This document shows positions 33,195-43,313 of a DNA stretch of 64,000 nucleotides, piece by piece. The stretch lies in contig NZ_CP009110.1 of the NCBI RefSeq assembly GCF_000739085.1, forward strand, positions 2,356,001-2,420,000, given 5' to 3'. A program made the translations under genes and the position numbers. The DNA comes from Amycolatopsis methanolica 239 (GTDB lineage: Bacteria > Actinomycetota > Actinomycetes > Mycobacteriales > Pseudonocardiaceae). Under the pieces are notes generated by a model, which was given only the letters and a program-made list of their open reading frames with translations, made no database searches and was not told the DNA's origin. How positions within the stretch are numbered: position 1 is the stretch's first letter; every line of letters begins with the position of its first letter.

Positions 33195-33923
33195 ATGGCC
33201 GGCACCGACCTGCGCTTCTACTTCGATCCCGTCTGCCCGTTCGCCTGGATGACGAGCAAGTGGGTGCGGATCGTCCAGCGGCAGCGCGACTACGACGTGG
33301 ACTGGCGGTTGATCTCCCTGCGGCTGCTCAACGCCCACATCGACTACGACGCCCAGTTCCCGCCGGAGTACGAGGCCGGGCATACTGCGGGGCTGCGGCT
33401 GCTGCGGGTCGCCGCCCGCATCCGGCACGAGCGCGGGCGCGAGCCGATCGGGGCCTTCTACCAGGCGCTGGGGGAGCAGACCTTCGAGCGTGAGCCCGTG
33501 CCCGGCGGCGTCGCCGCGGCCACCCACCACGGCGTCCACGACCTGGCGGCCGGGGCGCTGAGCCGCACGGGATTGCCGGCGGACTACGCGGACGCGCTCG
33601 ACGACCCGTCGTGGGACGCCGTCATCCAGGCGGAGACGGACGAGGCGCTGACGCTGACCGGCAAGGACGTCGGCACGCCGATCCTGCACTTCGACCCGCC
33701 CGGGGGCACCGCGCTGTTCGGCCCGGTGATCAGCAGGCTGCCCGGCGAGCGTGAGGCCCTGGAACTGTGGGAGCACGTCGTGGCGTTGTCCCGGTTCCCC
33801 GGGTTCGCCGAGCTCAAGCGCAGCCTGCGGGAGCGGCCGCAACTGCCCGCGTTCGGCGTGCCGCCCGGCGAGGCCGGGCTCCAGGAGGACTGGCACGGCG
33901 GGAGCCGGCGGCAGCGCCGCTGA
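33195..33923 (+). CDS. DsbA-family, mycothiol-dependent nitroreductase (Rv2466c-like)
   Basis: The 242-residue protein starts with the thioredoxin-fold strand LRFYFDPVCPFAWMTSKW, where the CPFAW replaces the usual CPWCW/CPWAW of Rv2466c-like enzymes; only one active-site Cys is present, as in the mycothiol-dependent type. The late cis-Pro loop is VGTPILHFDPPGG. The family reduces nitro compounds and protects against oxidants using mycothiol. ATG 33195 follows a leaderless -10 box. It occupies the place where an immunity gene for the RHS toxin would be expected, but bears no resemblance to one. Confidence 0.85.
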   Translation: MAGTDLRFYFDPVCPFAWMTSKWVRIVQRQRDYDVDWRLISLRLLNAHIDYDAQFPPEYEAGHTAGLRLLRVAARIRHERGREPIGAFYQALGEQTFEREPVPGGVAAATHHGVHDLAAGALSRTGLPADYADALDDPSWDAVIQAETDEALTLTGKDVGTPILHFDPPGGTALFGPVISRLPGEREALELWEHVVALSRFPGFAELKRSLRERPQLPAFGVPPGEAGLQEDWHGGSRRQRR

Positions 33924-34013
33924 CCTGCGCCGTCTACACCGGACAGTGGACTGCCGGGACGGCCGGTGGCGCCGGGAGCACCCGGCCGGACGCCGCTGCC
34001 GCGACCGGGCTCC

Positions 34014-34042
34014 TTGACGCAAATTAGAACCTGTTCTACCTT
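34014..34042 (+). promoter_or_regulatory. promoter with embedded KstR-like operator
   Basis: TTGACG (34014-34019) and TACCTT (34037-34042) are spaced 17 nt apart. Between them TAGAACCTGTTCTA (34025-34038) is a perfect palindrome with a 2-nt centre and matches the TNNAACNNGTTNNA consensus known for KstR, the TetR-type repressor of sterol catabolism. The promoter belongs to the alcohol dehydrogenase gene starting at 34078. Confidence 0.7.
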
Positions 34043-34077
34043 CGGCCAGTCGGCGTTGTATTGGTGGAAGGTGGGCA

Positions 34078-35196
34078 ATGATGCGAACCCGTGCGGCCGC
34101 GCTGCTCGAACAGCCGGGCAAGTGGCAGATCGTGGACATCGACCTGGACGAGCCGAAGGAGCACGAGGTCCGGGTCCGCTTCGCGGCGGCCGGCCTGTGC
34201 CACTCCGACGACCACGCGACCACCGGGGACATGCCGACGCCGCACCTGCCGCTCATCGGCGGGCACGAGGGCGCCGGCGTGGTGGAGGCGGTCGGGCCGG
34301 GCGTGCGCAACCTCGCTGTCGGGGACCACGTCGTCGCGCAGTTCGTGCCCTCCTGCGGGCGCTGCGAGGCCTGCTCGTCCGGCCGCGGCAACCTCTGCGA
34401 CCTCGGCATGTACGCCCTGAGCGGCTGCATGGCCGACGGCACCTACCGTGCCCATCTGGACGGCGCGGACGTCGCCCAGATGACCATGGTCGGCACCTTT
34501 GCCCAGCACGCGATCGTGCCCGAGTTCTCCCTCACCAAGATCGACCCGGAGATCCCGTTCCACGTCGCCGCCCTGCTTTCCTGCGGGGTGCCGACCGGCT
34601 GGGGCTCGGCCGAGTACGGCGCCGAGGTCAAGGCCGGGGACACGGTGATCGTCATGGGCGTCGGCGGCGTCGGCACGAACGCGGTCCAGGGCGCCCGCGC
34701 CCGTGGCGCCGCGTACGTCCTCGCGGTCGACCCGGTCGCCTTCAAGCGCGACAAGGCACTGGAGTTCGGCGCCACCCACGCGTTCGCCGACATCGACGAG
34801 GCCGCCGACTTCGCCCGGTCGGTCACCAACGGGCAGGGCGCGCACTCCGCCGTCGTCACCGTCGGCATCACCACCGGCGACCACGTCGCGCAGGCGGTCA
34901 ACGCGATCGGCAAGTTCGGCACCGTCGTGGTCACCGGCATTGGCGACGTCAAGGACGAGGGCCTGCCGATCAACCTGTGGGCGCTGTCGATGATGCAGAA
35001 ACGCATCCAGGGCGTCATCTTCGGCATGGGCACCCCGAGCTACGAGATCACCCGGCTGGCGCGCATGTACCAGGCGGGCACGCTCAAGCTCGACGAGCTG
35101 ATCACCACGACCTACCGCCTGGACGAGGTCAACCAGGCCTATGCCGACATGCACGCCGGGCGCAACATCCGGGGCGTCATCCTGCACGAGAGCTGA
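34078..35196 (+). CDS. NDMA-dependent (mycofactocin-type) zinc alcohol dehydrogenase
   Basis: The 372-residue medium-chain dehydrogenase has catalytic zinc ligands in GLCHSDDHATTGD and GGHEGAGVVEAVG, a structural-zinc Cys set in CGRCEACSSGRGNLC, and the nucleotide fold VIVMGVGGVGTNAVQGA. The insertion ALSGCMADGTYRAHLDGADV is typical of NDMA-dependent alcohol dehydrogenases, which hold NAD tightly and pass electrons to mycofactocin. Start ATG 34078 follows GGAAGGTGGGC. The KstR-like palindrome in its promoter suggests induction during sterol or lipid breakdown. Alternative substrates are medium-chain or steroid alcohols (inference). Confidence 0.9.
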   Translation: MMRTRAAALLEQPGKWQIVDIDLDEPKEHEVRVRFAAAGLCHSDDHATTGDMPTPHLPLIGGHEGAGVVEAVGPGVRNLAVGDHVVAQFVPSCGRCEACSSGRGNLCDLGMYALSGCMADGTYRAHLDGADVAQMTMVGTFAQHAIVPEFSLTKIDPEIPFHVAALLSCGVPTGWGSAEYGAEVKAGDTVIVMGVGGVGTNAVQGARARGAAYVLAVDPVAFKRDKALEFGATHAFADIDEAADFARSVTNGQGAHSAVVTVGITTGDHVAQAVNAIGKFGTVVVTGIGDVKDEGLPINLWALSMMQKRIQGVIFGMGTPSYEITRLARMYQAGTLKLDELITTTYRLDEVNQAYADMHAGRNIRGVILHES

Positions 35197-35580
35197 TCAG
35201 CGCGGCGGGCGCAGGCACGCGGCGGCGACGACCCCGGCCGCGACGATGGCCGCCAGCGCCAGCAGGCTGAACCACATCCCGTCGGAGAGCCGGCCCGCCG
35301 GGCCCAGCCGTTCGGCGACCGCGAGTGCCCCGGCGAGCGACCCGTCCGCGGCCTCCCGTGCCACCGCCGGAAGGGCCGCCGTCCCCGGGTGCATCGCCGG
35401 GGTGTAGGTCGCCGACAGCACGCTCCCGGCGAGCGCGATCCCCAGCGCCGCACCGATTTCCAGCGTGGCGTCGTTGACCGCCGACGCCACGCCGTACTTG
35501 TCCGGCGGCACGTTGTCCAGGATCGCGCTGGTGGCCGCGGGGGCGGTGAGGCCGAGCCCGCCGCCGAGCACGCACACCGC
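35197..35580 (-). pseudogene. C-terminal remnant of an MFS (DHA2-type) transporter
   Basis: About 125 codons match the last third of a DHA2-type drug exporter: VCVLGGGLGLTAPAATSAIL, VPPDKYGVASAVNDATLEIG, AALGIALAGSVLSA and a final helix SLLALAAIVAAGVVAAACLR. Everything 5' of this, roughly the first ten helices, is missing. At 35580 it abuts a likewise truncated ABC ATPase on the opposite strand. Its stop is directly adjacent to the stop of the alcohol dehydrogenase. Confidence 0.8.
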
Positions 35581-35581
35581 G

Positions 35582-36361
35582 ACCGGGTCGGGCAAGACCA
35601 CGACGATGCGGATCGTGCTGGGCGTCCTCGCCGCGCACGGCGGCACCGTCACCTGGCGCGGCCGCCCGATGACGCCCGCGCAGCGCAGGCGGTTCGGCTA
35701 CATGCCCGAGGAACGCGGGCTGTACCCGAAGATGAAGGTCGGCGAGCAGATCACCTGGCTCGGCCGCATGCACGGGCTCGGCGACGCCGCGGCCCGCACC
35801 GCCACCGCCAGGCTCCTGGAGCAGTTGGAACTGGCCGACCGCGCGGGCGACCGGCTGGAGGAGCTGTCGCTGGGCAACCAGCAGCGGGCGCAGGTCGCCG
35901 CCGCCCTCGTGCACCACCCGGACATGCTCATCCTGGACGAGCCGTTCTCCGGGCTGGACCCGCTCGCCGTCGACATCGTGCTAGGGGTGCTGCGGGAACG
36001 GGCCGCGGCCGGGGTGCCGGTGCTGTTCTCCAGCCACCAGCTCCCGCTGGTCGAGCGGCTGTGCGACGACGTGGTGATCATCTCCGGCGGCGTCATCAAG
36101 GCCAGCGGGACTCGCGAGGAGCTGCACGCCCGGTACGGGACGGCGCGGTTTGAGATCGTCGTCGGCGGTGACGCGGGGTGGGTGCGGGACGAGCCGGGCG
36201 TCGACATCGTCGAGGTCGACGGCCCGCGGGCGGTGTTCGACCTGACCGGTGACGGGGGCGGCGAGCAGTGGGTGCTCGCGTCCGCGCTGCGGCGCGGGGA
36301 AGTGCGCAGTTTCGTGCCGGTGGTGCCCTCGCTCGAGGAGATCTTCAAGGAGGCCGTGTGA
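35582..36361 (+). pseudogene. ABC transporter ATPase lacking its N-terminus
   Basis: Homology begins in the middle of the Walker A motif (TGSGKTTTMRIVLGVLAAHG) and continues intact: FGYMPEERGLYPKMKVGEQI, the signature LSLGNQQRAQVAAAL, Walker B MLILDEPFSGLDPLAVD and the switch His in VLFSSHQLPLVERLC. The ~35 N-terminal residues, including the first Walker A glycine and any start, are missing. This is a NatA/YhaQ-like exporter ATPase. Its stop overlaps the permease start (TGATG). It could only be expressed from a fortuitous start and would likely be inactive. Confidence 0.82.
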
Positions 36362-37306
36362 TGACGTCAGTGACCGACCTGGGCGAGGACGCCTCGTTCT
36401 GGGCGCAGACCCGGCTGGTGGCCGAGCGCGAGATCGGAACTTTCCTGCGCTCCAAGGGGTTCTGGATCGGGCTCGTGCTGATCGTGGCCGGCCTCTTCGC
36501 GGTCGCGGTGCTGCCGTCGGTGTTCGCCGGTGGCCCGCGCGTCCGTCGCGGCCGTGGGACCCGCCGCGGCGCAGACGGTGTCCGGTGTGGACCTCGACGT
36601 CCGCGAGGTCGCCGACCTCGCCACCGCCCGCGAACTGGTGCGCTCCGGGGACGTCGACGCCGCGATACTGCCGGACGCCGGTGGGATCCGCGTGCTCGGG
36701 ATGTCCAGCACACCCACCGAGGTGGTGCAGGCGCTGAGCACCGCCGCGCCGGTCGAGCTGCTCGAACCCGGTGCCGTCGGGCACGGCGCGCAGCAGTTGG
36801 TGATCATGGTGTTGCGCTGGTGTTCTTCCTGATCGGCATGAGCGGCGTCGCCATCGCGCAGAGCACCGTCACCGAGAAGCAGACGCGCATCGTGGAGATC
36901 CTCGTGGTGACCGCGCCGGTGCGGGCGTTGCTGGCGGGGAAGGTGCTGGGGCACACCGCCCTGGCCGTGGGGCAGCTGATCGTGCTCGCCGTCGCCGCGC
37001 CGATCGCGTTGTCCCTCGGCGGCCAGACGGCGCTCCTCGGCGTCGTCGCGCCCGCGCTGGGCTGGTTCGTGCCGTTCGTGTGCGCGGGTTTCGTGTTGCT
37101 GGCGGCGATGTGGGCGGTCGCCGGGTCGGTGGTGAGCAGGCAGGAGGACCTCAGATCCAGCATGGGCCTGGTGATTGCTCTCGCTGGGCGTGCTGTGCGC
37201 GTCGGTGGTGCTGGTCGTGCTGCTGGCCTCGCGGCTGTACTCGGGAGCGCTGCTGCAGATGGGCGGCAAGGTGGCGCTGCGCCGGGCGTGGCGCAGCGCG
37301 GCCTGA
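36361..37306 (+). pseudogene. ABC-2 type permease (NatB/YhaP-like) with several frame breaks
   Basis: The start is normal (EREIGTFLRSKGFWIGLVLI, VAGLFAVAVLPSVFAGG), then the frame shifts near 36540 into ASVAAVGPAAAQTVSGVDLD, and shifts back near 36810 into FFLIGMSGVAIAQSTVTEKQ, TRIVEILVVTAPVRALLAGK. A last break near 37175 leads to the typical end LLSLGVLCASVVLVVLLASR, LYSGALLQMGGKVALRRAWR, stopping at 37306. Internal sequence is also missing at two of these points. The gene was the membrane partner of the truncated ATPase upstream. Confidence 0.82.
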
Positions 37307-37307
37307 C

Positions 37308-38180
37308 TCACATCGACTGCGGCAGCGTGACCTTGCCCTTGCGGCCCCGCGGCGCGGACGGCGGCGGCACGACCGGGCCGATGTCGCCGTCGGGGGCTTC
37401 GTCCAGGTCGACGATCACCGGCGCGTGGTCGCTCGGCCCGGTGCCCTTGCGGGCGTGCCGGTCGACCCACGCCGCCGCCACCCGGCCGGCCACCGGGGCC
37501 GAGGCCAGCACCAGGTCGATGCGCATGCCGAGGTCCTGGTGGAACATGCCGGCCCGGTAGTCCCAGTAGGTGAAGACGCGTTCGGCCGGCCAGCGGTCGC
37601 GGACCACGTCCCGCAGGCCCAGGTCGGTGAGCGCGGCGAGGGCGGCGCGCTCGGGTTCCGTGACGTGGGTGTGGCCCTCGTAGGCGGCGGGGTCGAAGAC
37701 GTCGGCGTCGGCGGGCGCGATGTTCATGTCGCCGCACAGCATGGCGGCTTCCGGGCCGTCCGCGACGACCTCCCGCAACGCCGCCAGCCACGCCAGCTTG
37801 TACTGGTAGTGGCCGGAGCCGGGGGTGCGGCCGTTGGGCACGTACAGCGAGTGGATCCACACGCCGCCGCAGGTCGCGGCCACCGCGCGCGCCTCGGGGT
37901 GCGGGAAGCCCGGCGCGCCCGCCAAACCGGTGACGACGTCGTCGAGGCCCACGCGGGACAGGATCGCGACGCCGTTCCAGCGCGGCTCACCGGCCAGGGC
38001 GGTCTCGTAGCCGCGGTTCGCGAGCTCGTCGCCGAGCAGGTCGCGGAAGGCGTCGTCGGACAGTTTCGTCTCCTGCAGGCACACCACGTCCGGCTGCCGC
38101 TGGTCCAGCCACGGCAGCAGCCTCGGCACCCGCTGCTTCACGGAGTTCACGTTCCAGGTCGCCACACGCACGCTGCCCAC
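37308..38180 (-). CDS. xthA: exodeoxyribonuclease III
   Basis: The 290-residue enzyme shows all ExoIII/APE motifs: RVATWNVNSVKQRVPRLLPW, VVCLQETKLSDDAF with the metal-binding Glu, LYVPNGRTPGSGHYQYKL, MLCGDMNIAPADADVFDP with the catalytic Asp-x-Asn, and the final GPSDHAPVIVDLD with the catalytic His. It repairs AP sites and digests 3' ends. Start GTG 38180 gives MGSVRVATWN; a GTG three codons later is possible. It is upstream of nothing obviously related and convergent with the permease remnant. Confidence 0.93.
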   Translation of the reverse strand: MGSVRVATWNVNSVKQRVPRLLPWLDQRQPDVVCLQETKLSDDAFRDLLGDELANRGYETALAGEPRWNGVAILSRVGLDDVVTGLAGAPGFPHPEARAVAATCGGVWIHSLYVPNGRTPGSGHYQYKLAWLAALREVVADGPEAAMLCGDMNIAPADADVFDPAAYEGHTHVTEPERAALAALTDLGLRDVVRDRWPAERVFTYWDYRAGMFHQDLGMRIDLVLASAPVAGRVAAAWVDRHARKGTGPSDHAPVIVDLDEAPDGDIGPVVPPPSAPRGRKGKVTLPQSM

Positions 38181-38213
38181 GCTAGTGCGGATACGCCTGC
38201 GGCGCCGCCCGGT

Positions 38214-39671
38214 TCAGCCGTCGACGAGCAGGCCGCGCAGCGGACCCTGCAGCCGTTCCGCGCGACGGGACACCCCGGGCAGCAGCACCAGCCGGTGCGT
38301 TCGAGGCTCCCCGCGGCGTTCGCGGTCGGCCTGGTCCTCGGCGATCGGGCGCCACAGGTTGTCGACGACGTCGGTGGGGTCGGCGTCCAGGTCCGCCGCC
38401 GGCCGTCTCAGGTGCTCGGCCCACAGGCGCAGCCGGGTGGCGCGGATCAGGTCGCGGTCGTCGGTCGCGACGTTGACCTCGGTGTCGTTGAACAGCGAGT
38501 GCTCGTTGAGGTTCGCCGAGCCGATCGTCATCCACTCGTCGTCCACGATGCCGAGCTTCGCGTGCACGTACACCGGCGCCGAGGACTCGCCGTCGTGGCT
38601 GCTGATCGTGGTGGCCAGCAGGCGGTGGTTGCCGTCGTCGGCGTCCAGGAGCCGGCCGAGCTGGCCACGGCTGGTGTCCGAGCCGTTGCTCGGTTTGCGC
38701 GGCAGCAGCAGCACGACGCGGAACTTCTCGTCCGGCGGGTCGCACAGCTTGTCGATCAGGACTTCGGTGATCTCCGGCGACCACAGGAACTGGTTCTCCA
38801 GGTACACCAGCCGCCGCGCCGAGCGGAGTGCGCGCAGGTAGGCGTCGAGGATCGTGAACTCGCCCGTCGGCGCGAAGGCGTAGGTGTTGTCCGGGATCGT
38901 GCGCAGCAGTTGCACGTTGCTGGTGCCTGCCGGTGGCGGTGCCGCGGGTTTGGGCAGGTCTTCGCCGGCCACCTCGGTCCAGCGCTGCCGGAAGTGCTCC
39001 GCCACGTCCGCGACGACCGGTCCTGTCAGCCGGGTCATCAGATCGTGCCAGCCGATCGGCCGGTCCGGCGGATGCTCGCGGCTGTCGTGGCGGTCGCCTT
39101 CCAGCGCCGTGAAGTCCACCCCGCCCACGAAGGCGACCTCGTCGTCGACGACGACCAGTTTCTCGTGGTGGCAGTGCATCGTCCGTTCGCGGGCGTCCAG
39201 GACGCACCGGACGGCGGTGTTCTCGGTGAACTTCCGTTGCTCCGCCCGGACCAGCCCGCTGGTGGGCTGGAACGCGGGCACCGGCGGGCCGGCCCACAGG
39301 AGCAGGCGCACGTCCACGCCGCGCTGGGCGGTCGCGGCGAGGAGGTCGCGCAGGGTCGGCGCGTCCGGTTCGCGGGTCAGCCGGAAGCCCGGGCTGGCGT
39401 GCCAGTTGGCGATGTGCACGTGGGACTTGGCGCCGCGGATGGCGGCCGCGATGGCGGGCAGCGCTTCTTCGCCGTCGACGAGCACCTCCAGCCGGTTGCC
39501 GTGCCGGGTGGCGGCCCGCCCGCCGAACCGGTCCTCGGTCCCGGTGGGTTCGAGCACCTCGCCCCAGCCGAGCCTGCGCAGGCGGCGTTCGTGGTGGGCG
39601 CAGAGCGCGTGCTCCAGCGCGTCGCCGAGCCGTTCGTCCACCTTGTCCAGGAGTGAGCGGAACGTCGTCAT
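38214..39671 (-). CDS. phospholipase D-like protein with two HKD motifs
   Basis: The 485-residue protein has two complete HKD half-sites: HHEKLVVVDDEVAFVGGVD (His 169, Lys 171) and VHAKLGIVDDEWMTIGSAN (His 370, Lys 372), each followed by the conserved Gly-Gly/Gly-Ser and Asn. The segment VYLENQFLWSPEITEVLIDK between them is typical of bacterial PLDs. There is no signal peptide, so it may act on membrane phospholipids from the inside or be a cardiolipin-synthase-like transferase. ATG 39671 is the only good start. It is divergent from the hypothetical gene at 39721. Confidence 0.9.
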   Translation of the reverse strand: MTTFRSLLDKVDERLGDALEHALCAHHERRLRRLGWGEVLEPTGTEDRFGGRAATRHGNRLEVLVDGEEALPAIAAAIRGAKSHVHIANWHASPGFRLTREPDAPTLRDLLAATAQRGVDVRLLLWAGPPVPAFQPTSGLVRAEQRKFTENTAVRCVLDARERTMHCHHEKLVVVDDEVAFVGGVDFTALEGDRHDSREHPPDRPIGWHDLMTRLTGPVVADVAEHFRQRWTEVAGEDLPKPAAPPPAGTSNVQLLRTIPDNTYAFAPTGEFTILDAYLRALRSARRLVYLENQFLWSPEITEVLIDKLCDPPDEKFRVVLLLPRKPSNGSDTSRGQLGRLLDADDGNHRLLATTISSHDGESSAPVYVHAKLGIVDDEWMTIGSANLNEHSLFNDTEVNVATDDRDLIRATRLRLWAEHLRRPAADLDADPTDVVDNLWRPIAEDQADRERRGEPRTHRLVLLPGVSRRAERLQGPLRGLLVDG

Positions 39672-39720
39672 CCCTCAATGTCACTACAGATCCGGCGGGC
39701 TCGCCGGGCAAGATTGCCGG

Positions 39721-40014
39721 ATGAACCGGCGACGCGAGGCGCTGCGCAGTTGGGAAGACGTGTGGTCCGCCGCGTTCGCGGCGCGTGGCCACCGCGTGGT
39801 GATCGAGGTCGAACCGGCGGTCGAGCCACTCCCGACCGCGCTGTGGCACTGGTGGATCACCTTCCGCACGGGCGACGCGGAACTGGACGCGATCGCGGCG
39901 CCCCAGCCGGAGGCACTGGCCTTCGAGGACGCGCGGGGCCGCTTCGAAGAGGTGATCCCGCTCGGCGAGGTGGCGGACCACGTGCTCCGGCGGTTGACTG
40001 ATGACCTCCGGTAG
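39721..40014 (+). CDS. hypothetical protein
   Basis: The 97-residue product (MNRRREALRSWEDVWSAAFA at the start) is not recognised. It is rich in Trp and acidic residues, with LPTALWHWWITFRTGDAELD in the middle and a helical C-terminus. Its end overlaps the next ORF by 14 nt, so the pair is probably co-translated. A TGCCGG run precedes the ATG without a ribosome site. Confidence 0.55.
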   Translation: MNRRREALRSWEDVWSAAFAARGHRVVIEVEPAVEPLPTALWHWWITFRTGDAELDAIAAPQPEALAFEDARGRFEEVIPLGEVADHVLRRLTDDLR

Positions 40015-40498
40015 CGGCGAGCCGGCCGGGCGGGCACGCGGCTGGACCGAGGCGATCGCGGCGCTCGTCGTGGAGCGCACCGGCGTCCCAGGGAGGCGGG
40101 CGAGCTCCGAAACCGACGCGCAGCAGGAGATCCGGTTCGCGCCGCCCGGCCCGTCGAGCCCCGTCCTGGTCGTGATGTGCGAGGAGGGCCAGGGCTTCCT
40201 ATCGGTGGACCGGGTTCGCGGCGTCAGCGTGCTTTACGAATTCGACGGCGAGCCGGACGAGCTGCCGGTGCGGTGGGCGCGCGACCCCCGGCAGCGGTCC
40301 TGGCTGTCGGAGGTGGAACTCGTCGACCACGCCATCGCCGTCCTGACCGCGGGCTACCGTTTCCGCCGGGTTCCGTTCCACGAGGAGCTGCGGATCAACA
40401 CCAGCCCGCCCTTCCGGTGGATCACGGTGGACCTCGACTGGCCGCCGTTCGCCTTCAGCCGCTGGGAGCCTGTCAAGCCTTCCGGCGCGAGGAGATGA
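40001..40498 (+). CDS. hypothetical protein
   Basis: The 165-residue product has no recognised domain. It has an alpha-beta pattern with VLVVMCEEGQGFLSVDRVRG, LPVRWARDPRQRSWLSEVEL and ITVDLDWPPFAFSRWEPVK. ATG 40001 lies inside the end of the preceding small gene, suggesting coupling and a two-protein unit. Codon use matches its neighbours. Confidence 0.6.
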   Translation: MTSGSGEPAGRARGWTEAIAALVVERTGVPGRRASSETDAQQEIRFAPPGPSSPVLVVMCEEGQGFLSVDRVRGVSVLYEFDGEPDELPVRWARDPRQRSWLSEVELVDHAIAVLTAGYRFRRVPFHEELRINTSPPFRWITVDLDWPPFAFSRWEPVKPSGARR

Positions 40499-40518
40499 AC
40501 TTCACGCAGTATACCTAG

Positions 40519-42322
<1,804 letters not shown>

Positions 42323-42331
42323 GCGGCGGCG

Positions 42332-42436
42332 GGCCTGAAGACCGGTGAGATCACCGAGGGCCCGCACGAGCTGCGGTGTCCGGTATGGACGGACGAGGGC
42401 GCCGAGATCGTGCTGCACAGCGGGAGGGTGGCCTGA
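42332..42436 (+). pseudogene. short 3' remnant of an unidentified gene
   Basis: About 34 codons, GLKTGEITEGPHELRCPVWT, DEGAEIVLHSGRVA and stop, read like a natural protein C-terminus but have no upstream coding sequence. They abut the truncated LysR gene on the opposite strand, mirroring the MFS/ABC junction at 35580. The family was not identified. Confidence 0.4.
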
Positions 42437-42450
42437 TCGTGGGTGGGTGC

Positions 42451-42486
42451 GGTGCTCCCTGGTTGCCCGCCTGCGCGGGGAGCACC
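42451..42486 (+). terminator. 9-bp perfect hairpin
   Basis: GGTGCTCCC (42451-42459) pairs with GGGAGCACC (42478-42486). It lies 15 nt after the stop of the small remnant and 8 nt before the Atu4866-like start, so it may end transcription or mask that gene's ribosome site. Confidence 0.5.
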
Positions 42487-42494
42487 CTGGGGGC

Positions 42495-42734
42495 ATGGAG
42501 AACCACGACTTCGTCGGCATGTGGGTCACCGCCGACGGCCACATCCGTCAGGAACTGCTGCCCGACGGCCGCTACGACGAGGCCCGCGGCAACCGGAAGA
42601 GCGCCTACACCGGCAGCTACACCGTGACCGGCAACCACATCGACTACTTGGACGACACCGGCTTCACCGCGACCGGCGACGTCCGCGACGGCGTGCTCTA
42701 CCACGAGCACCTCGTCCTCTACCGGGAGAGCTGA
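42495..42734 (+). CDS. Atu4866-like small protein
   Basis: The 79-residue protein matches the Atu4866 family: GMWVTADGHIRQELLPDGRY, DEARGNRKSAYTGSYTVTGN and HIDYLDDTGFTATGDV, a small beta-barrel-like fold often found beside oxidoreductase and regulator genes. The function is unknown. It is followed after 26 nt by an HxlR regulator gene with its own leaderless-type promoter. Confidence 0.8.
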   Translation: MENHDFVGMWVTADGHIRQELLPDGRYDEARGNRKSAYTGSYTVTGNHIDYLDDTGFTATGDVRDGVLYHEHLVLYRES

Positions 42735-42760
42735 CCGGCGCGGCGGGCTACCCTGGCCGC

Positions 42761-43261
42761 ATGAAGAGGACGTCGTTCGCGAACTGGCCGTGCTCCATCG
42801 CCCGGTCCCTGGACCTGCTGGGCGACGCGTGGACGTCCCTGGTGCTGCGCGAGGCCTTCTACGGCGTCCGCCGGTTCGACGACTTCCAGCACTCGCTGGG
42901 CATCGCGCGCAACACGCTCACCGACCGGCTGCGGCGGCTCGTCGAGGAGGGGCTGCTGGAGCGGCGGCCCTACCAGGACGAGCCCCGCCGCCACGAGTAC
43001 CTGCTCACCGAGAAGGGGCGCGACTTCTTCGGGGTGCTCGGCGCGCTGTCCCGGTGGGGCGACCGCTGGCTGGCCGGGGAGGAGGGCGCGCCGATCACCT
43101 TCCACCACTCCTCGTGCGGCCACGACACCCACGCCGAGGTCGTCTGCGCGCGGTGCGGCGAGCCGCTGCGGGCGGACGACACCCGGATGCGGCTCGGGCC
43201 CGGCTTCCCGGAGCGGCTCAAGAGCAGGCCGGACGTCCGCGACAGGTTCTTGACAAGCTGA
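42761..43261 (+). CDS. HxlR family transcriptional regulator
   Basis: The 166-residue winged-helix protein has the HxlR hallmark CSIARSLDLLGDAWTSLVLR, followed by GVRRFDDFQHSLGIARNTLT and RLRRLVEEGLLERRPYQDEP. The C-terminal extension HHSSCGHDTHAEVVCARCGE carries His/Cys residues that could bind zinc or sense redox. ATG 42761 is preceded by TACCCT at a leaderless spacing. Its likely targets are the SRPBCC and LLM genes just downstream, or the Atu4866-like gene upstream. Confidence 0.88.
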   Translation: MKRTSFANWPCSIARSLDLLGDAWTSLVLREAFYGVRRFDDFQHSLGIARNTLTDRLRRLVEEGLLERRPYQDEPRRHEYLLTEKGRDFFGVLGALSRWGDRWLAGEEGAPITFHHSSCGHDTHAEVVCARCGEPLRADDTRMRLGPGFPERLKSRPDVRDRFLTS

Positions 43262-43313
43262 GTCTCATTACGCAACTGTAGAAGCGCCGCGACGACGAGG
43301 AGGACGGCCGGCG

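Noticed and set aside
31452-34442. A ~1000-codon open frame on the minus strand opposite the RHS gene
   Set aside because: It is Arg/Val/Gly-rich with no domain and is the expected shadow of a GC-rich RHS gene; the plus-strand protein has clear RHS and toxin motifs.
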